Below are positions 10,336 to 17,968 of a stretch of DNA of 64,000 nt, in pieces. The position numbers and the translations under genes are program-made. Origin of the DNA: an uncultured Aeromonadales bacterium (GTDB lineage Bacteria > Pseudomonadota > Gammaproteobacteria > Enterobacterales > Succinivibrionaceae); contig CACYPI010000001.1 in assembly GCA_902776275.1 (NCBI GenBank), positions 1 through 64,000 on the forward strand. The letters run 5' to 3'. Under the pieces are notes generated by a model that had not been told where the DNA came from, ran no database searches, and worked only from the letters and a program-made list of their open reading frames with translations. Within the stretch, counting starts at the first letter, position 1. Each line of letters opens with the position of its first letter.

Positions 10336-11369
10336 AGCTCAAGTCCGCGCTTGCAGGAATCGCGGCGGCAGCCGCGCTCCTCCTCTCATCTGCAGCCTGC
10401 GCAGGCGATGAGGGGCAGGAGGCCCTGCCGCAGGTGAACCTCAGGAGCGTCGTGGAGGCGTCGCCCTACAAGCCGATGAGCTTTGCGCTCGACTACATGG
10501 CCGATCTGGTCTCAAAGCGCACCGGCGGCAAGTTCACCATCAGCCGCCGCATGAGCTACGGCGGCCTCTCCTCCTCGGACTGCCTCGTGCAGGTGGTCGT
10601 CAACACCGAGGACATCACGGTGGTCCCGTTGGAGATCATCGGGAATTTCATCCCCTGGGTGCGCGTCATGTGCCTGCCCTACTTCTTCTCGCAGCACGAC
10701 TACGGCGAGCTCACGGCACTAAGACCGGCAGGCAGGGAGCTTTGCCGCAGGATCTCCGATGACGACACCAGGATCATCACCCTGGGCATCTGGTACTCGG
10801 ACTACCTTGAGCTCCTGATGCGCGACCACCCGGTCGGCCGTCCCGAGGATCTGCGCGGCCAGAACATCTGGCTGCCGGTCGCAGGTCCGCTTTCGGAGTA
10901 CCTCGCCTCGATGGGCGCCAACCCGGTGGTGATGCCGATGGATTCGGCCATAGACGCCCTCAGGCGCGGGCTCATCGACGGGATGTTGACGCCGCTAAAC
11001 GGCCTTGCCGCCAAGAACCAGGCCTATGCGCACATGCGCTATGCCTCGCTGCTCTCCATGGCGCGCGGCGGCTATGCCGTGCTGGTCTCCCAGCAGAAGT
11101 TCGAGGCCCTGCCTCCTGAGTACCAGGAGGTTCTGCGCGATGCGGCCGCGGAGGCCGAGGCCTTCCTCAACGACTACAACGAGGAGTGCGCGCACGTGGT
11201 GCTGGGCAGGTTGCGCCGCAACAGCTCGGTCACCCTGAACTCCCCCGACCTCACGCAGTTCAAGGCCTACGCCGACCGCGTGAAGTTCGTCTACCTCAAG
11301 CGCTATCCGCAGGCGGCCGAGAGGATGCGCAGCCTGCTCTACGACAGATCGGGCGAGGCCAGGCGCTAG
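10332..11369 (+). CDS. TRAP-type (DctP family) periplasmic solute-binding protein
   Basis: The 345-aa protein has a signal peptide (about residues 1-24, ending SSAACAG) followed by a TRAP-DctP fold. Typical signatures are the DAL-R-GLIDGMLTP block near 200-215, preceded by NPVVMPMDSA, and an LRGQNIWLPVAG segment. Partner membrane subunits (DctQ/DctM) are absent here. The start overlaps the flrC stop by four bases (ATGA), implying translational coupling and shared control with the flagellar regulators. A role as a sensory binding protein rather than a transporter part is possible but unproven. The ligand cannot be named. A terminator follows at 11397. Confidence 0.8.
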   Translation: MKLKSALAGIAAAAALLLSSAACAGDEGQEALPQVNLRSVVEASPYKPMSFALDYMADLVSKRTGGKFTISRRMSYGGLSSSDCLVQVVVNTEDITVVPLEIIGNFIPWVRVMCLPYFFSQHDYGELTALRPAGRELCRRISDDDTRIITLGIWYSDYLELLMRDHPVGRPEDLRGQNIWLPVAGPLSEYLASMGANPVVMPMDSAIDALRRGLIDGMLTPLNGLAAKNQAYAHMRYASLLSMARGGYAVLVSQQKFEALPPEYQEVLRDAAAEAEAFLNDYNEECAHVVLGRLRRNSSVTLNSPDLTQFKAYADRVKFVYLKRYPQAAERMRSLLYDRSGEARR

Positions 11370-11396
11370 GCCAGTCGGGATATCAATGGTGGAACG

Positions 11397-11427
11397 AGGA
11401 AGGGGAGGCGCCGCGCCTCCCCTTCCT
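11397..11427. terminator. Bidirectional hairpin between convergent genes
   Basis: A perfect 14-bp stem AGGAAGGGGAGGCG/CGCCTCCCCTTCCT with a 3-nt loop lies between the TRAP-binding protein (plus) and the hypothetical gene at 11446-11871 (minus). No strong T-run flanks either side. Confidence 0.65.
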
Positions 11428-11445
11428 GTCCAGCCCCATGACGGG

Positions 11446-11871
11446 CTACTTGCCGGGCTCTCCCTTTGAGATCACCTCGTCGTTGAGCGCCTTTGCCGCA
11501 TCGACGGCCTGCCAGGCGCGCGGGGAGGGCTTCTCGTACTTGCGGATCTTGAAGGTGAAGCTGCGCTTCATCTGCTCAGAGGAGATGCGGAACTCGAAAT
11601 AGTCGGGGTGCTCGTTGTAGATCTTCATCGGGATCTCGAGCTGCGGGATGTCGAACTGGCAGCGCGATCCGCTGAAGTCGGGATCCGGGCTGATATCGAT
11701 GCGGAACTTGACGGTGCCGCCGTTGGGCTTCTTCTCGTCGACTGCCACCACGGTGAGCCTGGCCAGAAGGTTCAGGCTCTGCACCGAAGCATCGTTCGAG
11801 CTGTAGGCGTGCACCTCGCCGTACATCACCTTGTTGACTGAAAGCCTGGTGTCGGCATCTGATATGTTCAT
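11446..11871 (-). CDS. Hypothetical protein, 141 aa
   Basis: The start (11871) gives MNISDADTRLSVNKV and is preceded by CCGGAG about eight bases upstream. The frame stays open further upstream, but that part is proline-rich and lacks an RBS. The protein is predicted soluble, with alternating beta-type segments (LLARLTVVAVDEKK, VKFRIDISPDPDF, YFEFRISSEQMK) and a basic C-terminus. It has no signal peptide or membrane helix. I do not recognise a family. It has its own sigma-70-like promoter (11904-11933) and sits among flagellar genes, which is the only hint to function. Confidence 0.75.
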   Translation of the reverse strand: MNISDADTRLSVNKVMYGEVHAYSSNDASVQSLNLLARLTVVAVDEKKPNGGTVKFRIDISPDPDFSGSRCQFDIPQLEIPMKIYNEHPDYFEFRISSEQMKRSFTFKIRKYEKPSPRAWQAVDAAKALNDEVISKGEPGK

Positions 11872-11903
11872 TGGCAGTCTCCGGCAAATTCTTCGCATTG
11901 CTA

Positions 11904-11933
11904 ATTCTAAGTCAAAGCGCGGGACATGGGCAA
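11904..11933 (-). promoter_or_regulatory. Sigma-70-like promoter for the 141-aa hypothetical gene
   Basis: On the minus strand TTGCCC (11928-11933), an 18-nt spacer and TAGAAT (11904-11909) lie 33 nt upstream of the start at 11871. Confidence 0.5.
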
Positions 11934-12005
11934 CGCAAACGCAGGCGGCAGGTGAGGGCGGCGGGGGCGGATCCAAGGGAGCGGACCTTTTGAACACTTT
12001 GATTC

Positions 12006-12037
12006 AAAAACAAAAAAAGAGCTGCTGATTGCAACTC
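12006..12037 (-). terminator. Intrinsic terminator after tRNA-Arg
   Basis: On the minus strand a 7-bp stem GAGTTGC/GCAGCTC (one G-T pair) with a 5-nt loop is followed by a run of T residues (12006-12018). It lies about 45 nt past the 3' end of the tRNA. Confidence 0.7.
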
Positions 12038-12083
12038 TTCTTTTGCAAAGCCCTCATCAGGCTTCAAGAACCATTTGCTAAAA

Positions 12084-12158
12084 TGGCGACCCTAGTAGGA
12101 ATCGAACCTACAACTAGCCCTTAGGAGGGGCTCGTTATATCCATTTAACTATGGGGTC
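12084..12158 (-). tRNA. tRNA-Arg (anticodon CCU), reads AGG
   Basis: The gene is 75 nt with encoded CCA (12084-12086). It shows TA-GTTAAATGG in the D arm, the anticodon loop CTCCTAA (anticodon CCT at 12123-12125), and a T arm GTAGG-TTCGATT-CCTAC. It closely follows E. coli argW. The acceptor stem GACCCCA/TAGGGTC contains one C-A mismatch at position 6:67. AGG is a common Arg codon in the surrounding genes, unlike in E. coli. A T-rich terminator follows at 12006-12037. Confidence 0.95.
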
Positions 12159-12230
12159 AACGGGCAACATTATATCCGCGGGGCGGGGCGCGGGCAACAC
12201 CCGGAGGAAAATTCCCCGCCACGCCAGGGC

Positions 12231-13415
12231 TTACTCGGCCATCTCCACCTGATCGTTCACGCGCACGTTGAGCAGGTTGTCGTTGAGATCGGCGGGCTTG
12301 AGCCTTGCGCTGGTCGGATAGACCTTGTCCACCACGTAGATCCCGCGGGCCTTGTCCATGCGCCCGTAGGTCCCGCCGTCGGGGGCCACGGTCTCCGAGG
12401 TCTGGCCGATGGTGAACTTCATGCCAGGCTGGATCCCGTTCTCGGATCCCAGGTCGATGATGAAGCCGTCGTTGTCCAGGTCGATGATCGAGGCCGAGGG
12501 CATGCGGCACTGGAGCGCGCCTATGATGTCCGAGGCCGCGCGCTCGGTGAGCTGGTGGACCCTGGTGCCGTAGGCCGAGCCCTTGAACTGCTCGGATCTC
12601 AGGTCGATGAACTCGCCCTGCTTGAACGGCCAGTCGGCCACTGCCTGGTAGTTCTGCGTGAAGATCTGCGAGCCGTTGCGGGCGTCGTAGACCGTGACCG
12701 AGAAGCTGATGCTCCTGGTCCTCTGGTAGAAGAGCTTGTCGAGCACCCCGCTGCCGGCGTCCGATGCGGCGGCCGAGTCGATGGTGCCGGTGACGATGAA
12801 GCCCGCCTGGTTCTGGCGGCCCAAGCCTATGAGTTCATCGCGCAGCTCCCCGCCGGGGGCGCTGCCGTAGCCGGTGCCCTGCAGCGTCGCGCTGACCGGC
12901 GGGCGCACCGCGAGGGCCGGGGACTTGGAGAGGGCCTGGTAGACGTCGGCGCTTATCTCCTGGTTCAAGCTCTCAACCCCGGCGCTGCCCTGGTAGGCGT
13001 TCTGATCGCGGTAGGAGAAGGCGAGGGGCACCACGCTCTTGCGCAGCCTCGAGGCCGCGCAGGTGCGCTGGTGCTCGTCGTCGAGCAGCACCTTGACGGT
13101 GACGCTCACACGTCCCGCGGTCTTCTGCTCCTCGGTCACGACCACCCGGCGCACCGGCACCGAGGATTGGACGCTCATGGAGTTGTGCTGCAGCACCCCT
13201 CCCTTGAAGTCCGAGACGATGCTCACCTGGGCGCCTGCCTCCAGCATGGCGTTGCGGATGGCGTCGTTGACCGCCTCGTCGCGCGCCTGCGACACCGAGT
13301 CCATGATCGGCGCGGTGCCGGTCACCGTGTACCACTTGGCCGCCGCCTGGCCCGAGGCCAGGGCGGCGCAGGCGCACAGCAGCGCCTTGAGCATAGCTTT
13401 GGATGAAATGTGCAT
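12231..13415 (-). CDS. flgT: Flagellar assembly protein FlgT (H-ring)
   Basis: The 394-aa exported protein starts at the ATG at 13415 (MHISSKAMLKALL), chosen because GGAG lies six bases upstream; in-frame ATGs at 13421 and 13427 are also possible. The signal peptide ends around GQAAAK. The N-terminal domain begins KWYTVTGTAPIMDSVSQARDEA, as in FlgT. A middle domain resembles TolB-N, and the C-terminal SH3-like part has DLGSENGIQPGMKFTI. FlgT forms the H ring around the basal-body LP ring in Vibrio-type motors and helps assemble the T ring. It is divergent from flgOPN, the usual arrangement. Confidence 0.88.
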   Translation of the reverse strand: MHISSKAMLKALLCACAALASGQAAAKWYTVTGTAPIMDSVSQARDEAVNDAIRNAMLEAGAQVSIVSDFKGGVLQHNSMSVQSSVPVRRVVVTEEQKTAGRVSVTVKVLLDDEHQRTCAASRLRKSVVPLAFSYRDQNAYQGSAGVESLNQEISADVYQALSKSPALAVRPPVSATLQGTGYGSAPGGELRDELIGLGRQNQAGFIVTGTIDSAAASDAGSGVLDKLFYQRTRSISFSVTVYDARNGSQIFTQNYQAVADWPFKQGEFIDLRSEQFKGSAYGTRVHQLTERAASDIIGALQCRMPSASIIDLDNDGFIIDLGSENGIQPGMKFTIGQTSETVAPDGGTYGRMDKARGIYVVDKVYPTSARLKPADLNDNLLNVRVNDQVEMAE

Positions 13416-13449
13416 GTCCATCTCCATGGGAGTGTCAGAAAATTGTATC

Positions 13450-13464
13450 TGGCACCGAATTTGC
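13450..13464 (+). promoter_or_regulatory. Sigma-54-like promoter for flgO-flgP-flgN
   Basis: TGGCACC-N4-TTGC, followed by A, matches the -24/-12 consensus at invariant positions. It lies 90 nt before the flgO start, in the divergent flgT/flgO region. FlrC is the expected activator. Confidence 0.7.
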
Positions 13465-13553
13465 ATTATCCATACCGAAAACAGCATGGCGGCGCGCAGA
13501 TGGCGCCGCAGGCAGAAAAAATTATAAGAGCAAAGCAGGTGCAGAGGTTCAGG

Positions 13554-14648
13554 ATGAAGCATTTGATGGCTGCGGCGGCAGTTGCCGCCGCCATGGCAGC
13601 CCTGGCGGGCTGCTCGGCAAATCCTGCCCCGGACGGCAGGAAGATGGGCTCTGATGACGTCTACTCGCAGCCGGGCATGGAGGTGAGCAAGGTCGCCTCG
13701 CAGATGGCGGACACGCTCGCCAAGACCCTGGGGGCGGATCTCCAGGCGCAGGAGCGCGAGGCCGCCGACGAGAAGGGCAACCTGAGGGCGAAGAAGCCCA
13801 GCTATCCGCGCGTGGCCGTGACGTCGTTCACCGACACGGACACCTATGAGAACGCGGGATCGCTTGGCAGGCAGCTGGGGGAGTTCTTCATCCACGAGCT
13901 CGACCGCCGCGGGATCCCGGTCGTCGAGTTCAAGACCACCGGCAGCATCTCCGTTTCAAAGGACGGCGAGATGGTGTTCTCGCGCGACTGGAGGAAGCTG
14001 GCCTCGCAGGCGCGCATCCGCCATGTGCTCGCCGGCACCATCAGCCGCAACGAGCGCGGCGTGGTGCTCTCAGGCAGGATCATCGACATGCGCACCTCGC
14101 AGGTCATGGGCTCTGCAACCGGCTTCGTCCCCTACAAGAACCTGCCTTACTGCTACCGCACCGCCGACAGGAACTGCTCGTTCGAGGGCGTGCTCTCCTA
14201 CTACTCCTACATCCCCGCAGGCGGCGCCCAGGAGCGCACCGTCACCGGAGCGCACGGCACCGCGATGAAGGACACCGTGACCTATTCAGGCACCGGCGCG
14301 GCACCGGCTGCAGGCGGCAGCTACTATTCCGCCGGCACCTCGGCTTCAGGCGCCACCTACAGCGGCAACAATCCGCGCACCGGCAAGCAGATGCTGCACG
14401 AGACCTCCGAGGAGCGCCAGGCCCGCCAGAAGCTCTGGCACGACCAGTCGTTCAACGAGCAGTACTACCCCTCAGGGGCCAGCACCGCCGCCACCTCGAC
14501 TGGCAACTACGAGCAGTTCATCCACGGCCACGGATCGATGTCGGGCAAGGGCAGCGTCATTTATCCGGCGGACACCTACCGCTACCAGGGCAAGCTGGTG
14601 CGCGACGTGCACGACCAGAGCCAGTACCAGCGCATCGAGGACAATTGA
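13554..14648 (+). CDS. flgO: Flagellar outer-membrane lipoprotein FlgO
   Basis: The start at 13554 is chosen because AGAGGTTCAGG precedes it; the frame is open further upstream across the promoter. The 364-aa product has a lipoprotein signal (MKHLMAAAAVAAAMAALAGC) with lipidated Cys20. The FlgO core at about residues 80-215 includes RVAVTSFTDTDTYEN and LGRQLGEFFIHELDRRGIPV. FlgO and FlgP form the outer-membrane H-ring disc of polar flagella. The roughly 150-residue C-terminal part is Ser/Gly/Tyr-rich, low in complexity, and longer than in typical FlgO. First gene of flgO-flgP-flgN. Confidence 0.9.
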   Translation: MKHLMAAAAVAAAMAALAGCSANPAPDGRKMGSDDVYSQPGMEVSKVASQMADTLAKTLGADLQAQEREAADEKGNLRAKKPSYPRVAVTSFTDTDTYENAGSLGRQLGEFFIHELDRRGIPVVEFKTTGSISVSKDGEMVFSRDWRKLASQARIRHVLAGTISRNERGVVLSGRIIDMRTSQVMGSATGFVPYKNLPYCYRTADRNCSFEGVLSYYSYIPAGGAQERTVTGAHGTAMKDTVTYSGTGAAPAAGGSYYSAGTSASGATYSGNNPRTGKQMLHETSEERQARQKLWHDQSFNEQYYPSGASTAATSTGNYEQFIHGHGSMSGKGSVIYPADTYRYQGKLVRDVHDQSQYQRIEDN

Positions 14649-14661
14649 GGAGGCAGCGCAG

Positions 14662-15138
14662 ATGATCAAGGATTTCCTGAAGCTCTCAGCGGCCTCCGCC
14701 GCAGTCTTCGCGATGGCGCTCTCGCTTGGCGGCTGCCAGATGCTCTCGAGCACGTCGTTCACCCGCGACATCGCCTACACCGACACCGGGGTGCACCGCC
14801 CCGACGAGTTCCCGGTGCTCCACGCCACCGGCTACGCGGTGATCTCAAGGCAGCCCGGACGGACCGAGGACGAGCGCGAGATCATGGCCATGCGCGCCTC
14901 GAAGGTCGAGGCATACCGTGAGCTCACCGAGCAGGTCAACGGCCTGTACCTCAAGGCCTCGACCACGCTTGCCGGCAACACCAGCCAGGCGCGCGACAGC
15001 GTGCGCTCGGAAGTGGAGGGCTACGTCCATGGCGCGCGCGTCATCAGGCAGTACCCGCTTGGAGACACCTATGCCACCGAGCTTGAGCTCGACACCAAGG
15101 TGATCTACGACCTCTACGACATCAGGGGGGCATTATGA
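14662..15138 (+). CDS. flgP: Flagellar outer-membrane lipoprotein FlgP
   Basis: The 158-aa lipoprotein has signal peptide MIKDFLKLSAASAAVFAMAL and lipobox LGGC (Cys25). The body carries the LPP20/FlgP-type segment with ATGYAVISRQPG and MAMRASKVEAYRELTEQVNG, then a short beta region ending YDLYDIRGAL. It is needed with FlgO for the outer-membrane ring of the motor. It begins 13 nt after flgO behind GAGGAGGCAG. Its stop overlaps the flgN start (ATGA), indicating coupled translation. Confidence 0.92.
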   Translation: MIKDFLKLSAASAAVFAMALSLGGCQMLSSTSFTRDIAYTDTGVHRPDEFPVLHATGYAVISRQPGRTEDEREIMAMRASKVEAYRELTEQVNGLYLKASTTLAGNTSQARDSVRSEVEGYVHGARVIRQYPLGDTYATELELDTKVIYDLYDIRGAL

Positions 15139-15599
15139 TGAGCGCCCAGCAGTTCTCCCAGGCCGCAGTGAAGGCCCGTCCGGTCGTGTTGTGCCTAAAG
15201 GATCAGGAAGGCCTCCTGACCGAGCTTGAGGAGCTCCTTCAAAACGAGCATGTCGCGTTAAGGCACCGCGATCTCGACACCTTGAATGCGATCTCGGCGC
15301 GCAAGTCCTCGCTGATGATCACGCTCCAGGGCAACGATCAGCGCATCCGCCTAAACCCCCAGGCTGCGATGCTCCAGACCATCTACAAGGGCCGGGTCGA
15401 TGCGATCAAGGCCGCGCTCTTGCGCTGCAAGAGGCTCAACACCATCAACGGCAGGCTCATCAACCTCAACCTCAACGCGACGATGAGGCTCTCCTCGGTG
15501 CTCATGAGCACCCGCGACAAGAGCACGATGAACCTCACGTACACCGACAAGGGCAGGACCCGCGCCAGCGGGCCGGTGAGGCTCTCCATCGAGGCCTGA
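15135..15599 (+). CDS. flgN: FlgN-like flagellar export chaperone
   Basis: The 154-aa, mostly helical protein has the FlgN pattern LKDQEGLLTELEELLQNEH-ALRHRDLDTLNAIS-RKSSL, followed by a C-terminal segment mentioning NGRLINLN. FlgN escorts the hook-filament junction proteins FlgK and FlgL to the export gate. It overlaps flgP by four bases. Its usual partner flgM is not next to it: an SSB-like/AAA+ pair intervenes, and flgM lies on the other strand 1.7 kb away. A strong hairpin at 15631-15677 ends the operon. Confidence 0.82.
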   Translation: MMSAQQFSQAAVKARPVVLCLKDQEGLLTELEELLQNEHVALRHRDLDTLNAISARKSSLMITLQGNDQRIRLNPQAAMLQTIYKGRVDAIKAALLRCKRLNTINGRLINLNLNATMRLSSVLMSTRDKSTMNLTYTDKGRTRASGPVRLSIEA

Positions 15600-15630
15600 T
15601 CAAGGCAACTTGCTGATCCTAAAGGGCGCT

Positions 15631-15677
15631 GTACAAAGGGCGGAAAACCGGAGACGCGGTTTTCCGCCCTTTTGTAC
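15631..15677 (+). terminator. Strong hairpin after flgN
   Basis: A long near-perfect stem GTACAAAGGGCGGAAAACC/GGTTTTCCGCCCTTTTGTAC (one extra T) has an 8-nt loop. It separates flgOPN from the SSB-like gene and includes its own T-rich descending arm. Confidence 0.8.
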
Positions 15678-15704
15678 GATGCATGCCGTCTTAAGGAGGA
15701 CAGC

Positions 15705-16067
15705 ATGCAATCTCTCAACAAAGCGCTCCTTTGCGGCACGGTCCCTCCTGACTGCCGCATCCGGAGCTTCACAACCAGGCAGGGGAGGCTCCTCTGCTTT
15801 GAACTCATGACCATGACGCCCGGCAGCGGCAGATGCGAGTACCACAGCGTGGTGGCCCGCGACGGCGGAGGATCGGACCTTGCAAGCAGGAGCGAGGCCT
15901 TCGTCTCCCCTGGCAGCATGGTCTTCGTGACCGGCATGATCCGCTACCGCATGCGCGCAGGCTACGGGGCGGGCAGGGTGACCGAGATAGACGCCACGGC
16001 CATCGATCCGGTGTGGCCTGGCGACGCGCCGCAAGAGGGGGATGGCCATGCCGAAAGTCTCCCTTGA
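15705..16067 (+). CDS. SSB-like OB-fold protein, 120 aa
   Basis: The start follows AAGGAGGACAGC, an excellent RBS. The sequence follows the single-stranded-DNA-binding protein pattern: MQSLNKALLCGTVPPDCRI, RLLCFELMTM, CEYHSVVARD, FVSPGSMVFVTGMIRYRM and GRVTEIDATAI. It lacks the acidic tail that recruits partners in housekeeping SSB (the C-terminus is GDGHAESLP). Its 3' end overlaps the start of an AAA+ ATPase gene by 20 nt, so the two are coupled. It is probably an accessory or phage-type SSB. Its place between flgN and flgM is unexplained. The family call is good; the role is unknown. Confidence 0.8.
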   Translation: MQSLNKALLCGTVPPDCRIRSFTTRQGRLLCFELMTMTPGSGRCEYHSVVARDGGGSDLASRSEAFVSPGSMVFVTGMIRYRMRAGYGAGRVTEIDATAIDPVWPGDAPQEGDGHAESLP

Positions 16068-17184
16068 CCGGATCTTCACGTCAAAGCGGCTGTGCGTGAG
16101 GGAGATCGAGGTTCCAGGAGGGCAGGACCGCTCCCGCATCCCGGCCATCGACCGCAGCTACGTGTTCCCGCTGCCCTTTCTGAACCAGGTGCTGCTCTAC
16201 CTGGCCTGCCCGCTCCACGACTGCCTCTACGTCTCAGGCCCCTCCGGGTGCGGCAAGACCACGATGGCGCTGCAGGTGGCCGCGAGGCTCGGGTGGGGCG
16301 TCGAGCAGCTCACGCTTTGCGGCAAGAGCGAGAGCGCCGACCTCATAGGCCACGCCGCGCTCAGGCGCGGCGAGCTCGTATACGAGTACGGCCCGCTGGT
16401 GCGGGCGATGCGCCAGGGCGAGATCCTCATCCTCAACGAGATAGACCTGATGCCGCCTTCGGATCTGGCGGCGCTCAACGACGTGCTCGAGGGCAAGCCC
16501 CTCGTGATCACCCAGAACTGCGGCGAGCTCGTCGTCCCGGCCCCGGGCTTCCGCGTCATCGCCACGGCCAACACCAAGGGCCTTGGCGACGCGATGGGCT
16601 TCTACAGCGGCGCGCGCGTTTTGAACCAGGCCTTCCTCGACCGCTTCAGGTTCGTTGAGATAGGCTACCCGGACGCGCGCACCGAGACGGCGATCGTCTC
16701 GACCGCCTGCCCGGGGCTTGACGAGGAACTGGCTGCAAACCTGGTGCGCCTGGCAGGCGAGCTGCGCCACGCGGGATCAGACCAGAACGGGGCGGCGCTC
16801 TCGGCGCCCTTCTCGACTCGCGTGCTCCTGCGCATCGCCTCGCTCAAGCACGCCTGCCCGCACCTGCCGGTGCACCGGGCCATCGAGACTGGCTATTCGC
16901 TCAGGCTACCCGACACCGAGCGCGAGTATGTCGCAAGGCTTTGCGCCGACATCTTCGGGAACGACGGCCAGGACGGCTTCGGCGCCATGGGCAAGAGCGC
17001 CCCGCGCCATGGCAGGAACGGGGATGGCGGTGATGGCGAGGCCGGGGACGGAACCGAGGCCCGGGATGATGCGGAAGCCCAGGATGGCACGCAGGAGTGC
17101 GCAGGCCAGGATGACGAGGCCCGGCCCCAGGGCGCGGAGGCTGCGCAGCAGGACGGGCAGGGGGAGGATGTGGCGCAAGATTGA
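16048..17184 (+). CDS. CobS/MoxR-like AAA+ ATPase
   Basis: The 378-aa protein starts at ATG 16048 because GAGGGGG lies six bases before it. It carries Walker A GPSGCGKT (64-71), Walker B ILILNEID with Asn130-Glu131 in place of the usual Asp-Glu, and a sensor region FRVIATANTKGLGD, then FYSGARVLNQAFLDRFRF. The last block is typical of CobS-type ATPases. The final 70 residues are low-complexity Gly/Asp/Glu/Gln. CobS proper works with CobT in cobalt chelation, and relatives appear in phages with an SSB. No CobT/VWA partner is seen here. Coupled to the SSB-like gene, it probably remodels a DNA or protein complex; the substrate is unknown. Confidence 0.85.
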   Translation: MPKVSLDRIFTSKRLCVREIEVPGGQDRSRIPAIDRSYVFPLPFLNQVLLYLACPLHDCLYVSGPSGCGKTTMALQVAARLGWGVEQLTLCGKSESADLIGHAALRRGELVYEYGPLVRAMRQGEILILNEIDLMPPSDLAALNDVLEGKPLVITQNCGELVVPAPGFRVIATANTKGLGDAMGFYSGARVLNQAFLDRFRFVEIGYPDARTETAIVSTACPGLDEELAANLVRLAGELRHAGSDQNGAALSAPFSTRVLLRIASLKHACPHLPVHRAIETGYSLRLPDTEREYVARLCADIFGNDGQDGFGAMGKSAPRHGRNGDGGDGEAGDGTEARDDAEAQDGTQECAGQDDEARPQGAEAAQQDGQGEDVAQD

Positions 17185-17189
17185 GACTC

Positions 17190-17226
17190 GGGGCGGCGCT
17201 GCCGCCCCGCCTTGCCTTTTTGTTTT
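17190..17226 (+). terminator. Intrinsic terminator after the AAA+ gene
   Basis: Stem GGGGCGGC/GCCGCCCC with a 3-nt loop (17190-17208) is followed by CCTTGCCTTTTTGTTTTC. A second, opposite-facing imperfect hairpin at 17236-17272 may serve flgM. Confidence 0.75.
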
Positions 17227-17291
17227 CAAAGACAAGAAGGGCGGCAGCGGCTCCTGCCCCGCTGCAGCCCTTCCCATGGAAACTTCGGATG

Positions 17292-17672
17292 TCAGCCGAA
17301 GATCGAGTTCAGCTCATCCTCCGAATCGATCATCTTTGAGGCGACCGAATCGAAATTGATCTTGTAGCTACCGTCCTTGATCGCGGCCTTGAGCTTTTCG
17401 ATCTTGCCCTGATCCATGCCGTCGGAGGCCTTGGCCTTCTCGGTGGCCTTGGTGAGGGCCTTGGCCGAATCGGTCAGCACGACCGCATCGGCCCTTGAAG
17501 AGGCTTCCGGGGCGATTGCAGCGCCAGTCGATCTCGCATAGGCGGCTGCGCGGGTGTTTTCCGCAGCCACTCTTGAAGTCGATGCCTGGTTGCTTCCAGC
17601 TTTGGCGCTTTCCGTGTTGCGCGCCTGTGCCAGCGCGTTTCCCGCGCGGTTGCTGAGTGCATCTATTGCCAT
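17292..17672 (-). CDS. flgM: Anti-sigma-28 factor FlgM
   Basis: The 126-aa protein starts MAIDALSNRAGNALAQ, preceded by GGGGGG. The N-terminal two-thirds is Ala/Ser/Thr-rich and disordered. The conserved C-terminal sigma-28-binding region has VVLTDSAKALTK, KIEKLKAAIKDGSYKINFDSVASKMI and an acidic end. FlgM holds FliA until it is secreted through the completed hook. It is longer than the usual 90-100 aa. It is transcribed alone, apart from flgA and flgN, with which it normally clusters. A -10-like TATAAA lies at 17712-17717 on the minus strand; no sigma-28 box was recognised. Confidence 0.9.
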   Translation of the reverse strand: MAIDALSNRAGNALAQARNTESAKAGSNQASTSRVAAENTRAAAYARSTGAAIAPEASSRADAVVLTDSAKALTKATEKAKASDGMDQGKIEKLKAAIKDGSYKINFDSVASKMIDSEDELNSIFG

Positions 17673-17914
17673 TTAAGGCCCCCCGGAGTCCTCTCCATAA
17701 GTCTTTCCGCCTTTATAGTTTAACGTGTTTGTGGCGGCGTTTTTCTTTGCTCACTTTTATTAACGTACCGTGCGGGTTTTTCTTAAGCCTTTTTTTTCGC
17801 GTTTCATCGCATCCTGAAAAAAGCTTCAATGATCCATAAGATGGCCGCACATGCGGGGCTTTTCCCGCATCAAGCTGGGTATCGGAAGGGGCGGGGGAAG
17901 CTTTAGCGCTTTGC

Positions 17915-17953
17915 AAGGCTCAATGGGCGCTGCGATTGCGTCCATTGAGCCTT
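17915..17953 (-). terminator. Hairpin downstream of flgA
   Basis: A perfect 12-bp stem AAGGCTCAATGG/CCATTGAGCCTT with a 15-nt loop lies 16 nt past the flgA stop and separates flgA from flgM. Little T-run follows on the minus strand. Confidence 0.6.
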
Positions 17954-17968
17954 AGGGGGCTGCGCCTG

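Noticed and set aside
12084-12158. tRNA-Arg as an attachment site for an island
   Set aside because: No repeat of the tRNA 3' end and no integrase were found on either side.
15705-17184. Prophage remnant for the SSB-like/AAA+ pair
   Set aside because: No integrase, structural or lysis genes, attachment repeats or change in base composition were seen.
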